DNA of 64,000 nt from Thalassospira australica (GTDB taxonomy: Bacteria; Pseudomonadota; Alphaproteobacteria; Rhodospirillales; Thalassospiraceae): positions 1 through 64,000 of the forward strand of contig NZ_JRJE01000028.1 in assembly GCF_000763295.1 (NCBI RefSeq). Reading direction: 5' to 3'. The notes beneath the pieces are model-generated. The model ran no database searches. It was not told the origin of the DNA and saw nothing but the letters and a program-made list of their open reading frames with translations. Every line of letters begins with the position of its first letter. The stretch's first letter is position 1. The position numbers were made by a program, and so were the translations under genes. Below, one piece after another: positions 60,284 to 64,000 of the stretch.

Positions 60284-63200
60284 TTATGACGAAACAGCCG
60301 ACAGGCATTCCTTGAAATGTCCAAGGAATGCGTTGGCGTCATCCATGTTGAACGTCACCGGCGGTTTGATTTTGATGACATTATCAAGCGGACCGTCCGT
60401 GGATATCAGGATATTGCGATCCTTCATCATATTGGCGACCTGTCCGGCTTCCCGGGGTGCCGGGGCTAATGTTGTGACATCCGTGATCAGTTCAACGCCG
60501 ATAAACAGTCCGGTTCCCCGGACCTCGCCAATCAGCGGGAATGTTGCTGCCATGTCGCGCAGGCATGCCATCATGTGGTCACCGACCATTCTGGCATTGG
60601 TTTGAAGACGTTCATCGCGAATGACATGGAGCACTTCACGTCCGATCGCACAGGACACCGGATTGCCGCCAAACGTGTTGAAATATTCCATGCCGGTATG
60701 GAAGGCGTTGGCGACTTCGCGTGTGGTGATCACGGCACCCAATGGATGACCGTTGCCGATTGGCTTTCCAAGCGTGACAATGTCGGGCACGACGTTTTGA
60801 AGTTCAAAGCCCCACATATGGCGACCAACCCGGCCAAATCCGACCTGGACTTCATCGGCAATACACAGCCCGCCAGCGCCACGCACGGCCTGATAAATGC
60901 GCGGAAGATACCCATCGGGCAGGACAATCTGCCCGCCACACCCCAGAACAGATTCAGCGATAAAGGCAGCAGGCGGGCGACCTTCGGCCTCAAATGCGCG
61001 TAACTGTTCAATCGCAAGATCGGCGTATTTCAGCCCGCATTGTGGATCATCGGATTTGATCGGGCCGCGAAAACCATCGGGCATCGGACAGATTTTGACG
61101 TGATCGGGGCATCCATTGCCGCCCTTGCGATTGAATTTATAGGGGCTGAGGTCAATAAGCGACGTCAGATTGCCGTGATAAGCGTGATCGATAATCAGCA
61201 TCTCACGCCGGTTGCTGTAAGCCTGGGCAAGACGCAGGGCAAGGTCGTTGGCCTCGCTCCCGGAATTGACAAAAAAGCAAACTGATAGCGGATCGGGAAA
61301 GGTTGCCAGCAGTTCATTGGCGTAATTGACAATGTTGTCGTGCAGGTAACGGGTGTTGGTATTGAGTTCTGCTGCCTGTTTGGCTGCTGCACGTACAACG
61401 CGCGGATGAGAATGGCCGATATGGCAGACATTATTGACCATATCGAGGTACTTTTCCCCGGTGTCGGTATAAAGATACTGGCCTTCGCCGCGTACGATCT
61501 TGAGCGGTTTTTTGTAAGATACACTCAAGTTCGGACCAAGGTGGCGGGTGCGTTCGGATGTGATCCGGGAACTGGTGCGTTCAACAATGTCCTGGCAATC
61601 AATCGCCATGCCCAACATCAGGTTGGGGTTGGGGCAAATTCTGCTCCAGACATTGATTTCGGACGGGGCGGCGACACCACAAATGTCGGCCCCCATGCCC
61701 AAAAGGTCGGTCATGATCTGAAAATGCAGATGCGGTGCCCAGTTGCCGTTTTCCGGATAAGGGCCGACAAGCCCGATCTGATCGCCTTTGCGGACGGTTT
61801 TGCCAACCGGACTTTGTTGCAATGAAGCCCGGCTCAGATGGCCGTATTTGGTGAAAAAGACCTGTCCGTCGGGTGTCTTGTGTTCAAGGATAATGATCGG
61901 GCCGTAATCGAAATCACGAGCGTTGTCGTTTGAAGCCACTACGATCCCGTCAAGCGGGGCGTAAACGGGCGTTTGATCGGGCACAAAAAGATCAATGCCA
62001 AGATGCAGGCTGCGCCATTCGCCCTTGGTTGCTGTTTCAAAGAACGGCCCCTGATAAACCTTGCGGTTCTCAAGGTATTTGCCAACGCCGACTTCGGCAT
62101 TTGCATGCTTCATCGCGGAAAAGATGGCATTTGTTGCATCCGCAGCCGGGCGCAGCTTGCCATTCTGGTCAAGTGACAGGTCGTTCAGATCTACGATATG
62201 CAGATTGGATGGCGTCAGCGGTTGCGGAACAACCTTGCCAATCTGATCTGCATGTGCGGCAAGCCAGTTCACCAGTTTCCGTGATTCGGGGCACGGTTCG
62301 AAACCGCAGGCATCACGGAAACGGTAGTGGATGATCGCTGGGTTCCAATCAGCCATTTTTGACAGAAGATCCGTCACGCCGGCCTGACTGATCAGAAGAT
62401 AGGTGTTATCTGGATCGCGTGCATGTTGCTGGGCTGCCATGCAGGCACTTTGGGCCAGCCGGCAACGGACAAGGTCGTAAAGGATTGCGATCTCGTCCTC
62501 GTGGAGCGGATTGACGCGGTGATAGGCTGTCACGACGTCAATGGCACAGGAAAGCGGATCGGCCTGTTCCATCATGGCATAGGCAAGTGCGACCGCCAGA
62601 TTGCAAATTCGATGGGTTGCAATGAAATCGCCAAAGTCGATTAACCCGTTGATTGACAGATTTTCGTCCACCAGAAGGTTGTAGTCATTGGCATCATTGT
62701 GAATGACCTGACGGGGTGTTTGCGCAAGGCGTTTGGAAACATCCCCGTCAAACAGGTCAAGGATCTCACGCACATTAGCGCGCAGTGTTTCGTCCGTGAT
62801 CAGATCAACAAATTCGCGGTGTTGGGCTGTTTGGGCAATGTCCCACAGGAATGTGCGGTGGGCTGCCGGGTGATCGAAACCCTGCATGCAGGCGTCAAGT
62901 TTGCCCAGCAGCGTGCCAATTTGCCCGAAATCAAGCTGTTGCGTTTCGCGTGCCTTGGCCCACACGGTTCCTTCTATCCAGCCCAATGCACGCAGATGGC
63001 GTGGGTTTTCATCCACGTCGCTGATTGTGATTGTGCGTTCGCCCTTGGACGTAAGCAAAACTTCCGGAACGGGAAAGTTGCCGTGGTTTGCGATATGGGT
63101 CAGCACGCTGTCTTGTGCGTCCAGCCATTCCCGGTCGGTATTTGGTGCATAGATTTTAAAAACAAATGCCGCACCGGTTTCGCAGACCATGCGGAAATTC

Positions 63201-63310
63201 AAGTCCCGTTCGCCCGGCAGGCGTTTGGCGGTGGCGACAAGACCAAAATAAGTAAAGAACAGATCGGCTGCCTGCTCCTCGGAATAGATGTGAAATTCGG
63301 GACGGGACAT
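60284..63310 (-). CDS. Three-domain fusion: APH-type kinase, M23 peptidase-like, class III aminotransferase/phospho-lyase
   Basis: This single 1008-residue frame has three modules. Residues ~25-330 form an aminoglycoside phosphotransferase-type kinase (HNDANDYNLL 204-213, DFGD 225-228). Residues ~430-550 form an M23/LytM domain with intact zinc ligands (H436, D440, HLH 527-529). Residues ~590-1005 form a PLP enzyme of aminotransferase class III, with NSGSEAND (682-689), IADEVQVGFGR and PLP lysine K849 (TLGKPIGNG). The kinase and PLP modules resemble human hydroxylysine kinase and the AGXT2L phospho-lyases acting on phosphohydroxylysine or phosphoethanolamine. No signal peptide is present, so the M23 domain is probably cytosolic and may be structural. 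The neighbouring Lrp/AsnC gene probably regulates it. Confidence 0.88.
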   Translation of the reverse strand: MSRPEFHIYSEEQAADLFFTYFGLVATAKRLPGERDLNFRMVCETGAAFVFKIYAPNTDREWLDAQDSVLTHIANHGNFPVPEVLLTSKGERTITISDVDENPRHLRALGWIEGTVWAKARETQQLDFGQIGTLLGKLDACMQGFDHPAAHRTFLWDIAQTAQHREFVDLITDETLRANVREILDLFDGDVSKRLAQTPRQVIHNDANDYNLLVDENLSINGLIDFGDFIATHRICNLAVALAYAMMEQADPLSCAIDVVTAYHRVNPLHEDEIAILYDLVRCRLAQSACMAAQQHARDPDNTYLLISQAGVTDLLSKMADWNPAIIHYRFRDACGFEPCPESRKLVNWLAAHADQIGKVVPQPLTPSNLHIVDLNDLSLDQNGKLRPAADATNAIFSAMKHANAEVGVGKYLENRKVYQGPFFETATKGEWRSLHLGIDLFVPDQTPVYAPLDGIVVASNDNARDFDYGPIIILEHKTPDGQVFFTKYGHLSRASLQQSPVGKTVRKGDQIGLVGPYPENGNWAPHLHFQIMTDLLGMGADICGVAAPSEINVWSRICPNPNLMLGMAIDCQDIVERTSSRITSERTRHLGPNLSVSYKKPLKIVRGEGQYLYTDTGEKYLDMVNNVCHIGHSHPRVVRAAAKQAAELNTNTRYLHDNIVNYANELLATFPDPLSVCFFVNSGSEANDLALRLAQAYSNRREMLIIDHAYHGNLTSLIDLSPYKFNRKGGNGCPDHVKICPMPDGFRGPIKSDDPQCGLKYADLAIEQLRAFEAEGRPPAAFIAESVLGCGGQIVLPDGYLPRIYQAVRGAGGLCIADEVQVGFGRVGRHMWGFELQNVVPDIVTLGKPIGNGHPLGAVITTREVANAFHTGMEYFNTFGGNPVSCAIGREVLHVIRDERLQTNARMVGDHMMACLRDMAATFPLIGEVRGTGLFIGVELITDVTTLAPAPREAGQVANMMKDRNILISTDGPLDNVIKIKPPVTFNMDDANAFLGHFKECLSAVSS

Positions 63311-63370
63311 GGACGGACACCCTGAATGTTGATTTGTGGTGTCAGTCTAGTTTTGTGTTTTGACCAATTC

Positions 63371-63389
63371 TTTCGCCAATATGGCGAAA
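63371..63389. promoter_or_regulatory. Perfect palindrome, probable Lrp/AsnC operator
   Basis: TTTCGCCA-ATA-TGGCGAAA, an 8-bp perfect inverted repeat with a 3-nt spacer, lies between the divergent fusion and Lrp/AsnC genes. Such AT-centred palindromes are usual for this regulator family. Confidence 0.6.
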
Positions 63390-63462
63390 ATATTGTTTTT
63401 ATGGCAGGCGATGGTATTTTGCCGTATCGGTCATGTGAATGAGTTTTGAGCCTGGGGACTTC

Positions 63463-63888
63463 ATGCGCCATCTTGACGATACCGATCAAAAAATCCTGCA
63501 GGTTCTGCGCGTCAACGGCCGCGAAAGTTTGAAGGGCATTGCAGCAAAAACAGGTCTTGCGCGTTCGACCATTCGCTATCGTCTGGCAAAGCTTGAAGCG
63601 GACCGTGTGATTACGGGCTATGACGTCAAGATCAATCCGGGATCAGAAGCCGGGCTGTCGGCATTTTTGTTTGTCCGTTTGACCGAAACGCCAGCCCATG
63701 ACGTCATCAAATATCTGTCGGGCCACCCGGAAGTGCGTGGCTGCTTTTCGTTGGCGGGCGATCCGGACCTGATTGTTGATGTCCGCGTGGACAACAGCGA
63801 AAAGCTAAATGCCCTGCGTGATGCAATTGCGGTTCTTCCGGCCTGCGCAGAAATCAGGACGTCGATAGTGCTCAAACAGGAAATCTGA
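63463..63888 (+). CDS. Lrp/AsnC family transcriptional regulator
   Basis: This is a 141-residue regulator with an N-terminal HTH (LDDTDQKILQVLRVNGRESLKGIAAKTGLARSTIRYRLAKLEADRVI) and a C-terminal RAM ligand-binding domain (AFLFVRLTETPAHDVIKYLSGHPEVRGCFSLAGDPDLIVDVRV). The ATG at 63463 has GGGGA 4-5 nt upstream; an ATG at 63439 would add eight residues. It is divergent from the fusion gene, and is likely to respond to an amino acid or amine substrate of that enzyme. Confidence 0.9.
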   Translation: MRHLDDTDQKILQVLRVNGRESLKGIAAKTGLARSTIRYRLAKLEADRVITGYDVKINPGSEAGLSAFLFVRLTETPAHDVIKYLSGHPEVRGCFSLAGDPDLIVDVRVDNSEKLNALRDAIAVLPACAEIRTSIVLKQEI

Positions 63889-63921
63889 GGTGTCCTGTCG
63901 CAAGACCGGAAGCCATTTTAA

Positions 63922-64000
63922 TTACTGTCCGGCCAGCGTCATGCCGTCGATCCGCAGGGTCGGGGCGTTGGTGCCGTATTTAAACGTCAGGTCGCTTGCA
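63922..64000 (-). CDS. pmbA: C-terminal end of a TldE/PmbA-like metalloprotease regulator (partial)
   Basis: The last 25 codons before a TAA on the minus strand translate to SDLTFKYGTNAPTLRIDGM followed by TLAGQ. I recognise this ending (YGTNAPTLRIDGMT) from PmbA/TldE proteins of alphaproteobacteria, which act with TldD in peptide processing and antitoxin degradation. Only the tail is in the window. Confidence 0.6.
   Translation of the reverse strand, partial: ASDLTFKYGTNAPTLRIDGMTLAGQ

Overview
The window looks like a chromosomal segment of a marine alphaproteobacterium, most like Thalassospira or a related member of the Rhodospirillales. The support is the rpmH-rnpA-yidD-yidC-engB-argB order, an alphaproteobacterial style of gene packing (many 4-nt ATGA overlaps), two GGAAC-N16-CGTT promoters of the EcfG general-stress type, and a cobalamin riboswitch. 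The genus is an inference from family resemblance; no database was searched.

Layout. (1) 1-12405 is the 3' part of a giant type I secreted adhesin: 25 copies of a 324-bp (108-aa) repeat, a first RTX block, eight more copies, a second RTX block and a C-terminal secretion region. Five small deletions break its reading frame. (2) 12421-20581 is a housekeeping block: rpmH, rnpA, yidD, yidC, engB, argB, a diguanylate cyclase, mtaB and ftsY. (3) 20588-23240 holds an SDR/HxlR divergent pair and a diacylglycerol-kinase-like gene. (4) 23316-26747 looks like a stress island: dps and a periplasmic helical protein on divergent EcfG-type promoters, a DedA-like membrane protein, a ribbon-helix-helix protein, an ECF sigma factor with a small partner gene, and a candidate small RNA. 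(5) 27104-40573 is mixed: amn, chrA, a serine hydrolase, an MFS pump, an XRE regulator, rsmD, rluB, a class I amidotransferase, tadA, opgD and an SDR/AraC pair. (6) 40625-43925 carries a cobalamin riboswitch, a 30-bp perfect palindrome and a BtuF/FecCD-type ABC importer. (7) 43957-50068 carries purD, xseA, an M23 peptidase, a gamma-glutamyltransferase-like gene and an unknown membrane protein. (8) 50182-60202 is a lipid A/envelope lipid region: an LpxL-like acyltransferase, lpxK, waaA, a DUF374 acyltransferase, msbA, a small kinase-like protein, a glycosyltransferase, an LpxH-like phosphoesterase and a second lipid kinase. (9) 60284-64000 encodes a 1008-aa kinase/M23/aminotransferase fusion divergent from an Lrp/AsnC regulator with a perfect palindrome between them, then the last codons of a TldE/PmbA-like gene.

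How the genes work together. The lipid A block supplies 4'-phosphorylation (LpxK), Kdo addition (WaaA), secondary acylation and export of the core lipid (MsbA). The stress block is consistent with an ECF-controlled response involving DNA protection. The importer appears to have two control layers, a B12 riboswitch and a metal-type palindrome. The fusion protein resembles the paired kinase and phospho-lyase used for hydroxylysine or ethanolamine-type amines. No tRNA, rRNA, CRISPR array, insertion sequence or replication origin was recognised.
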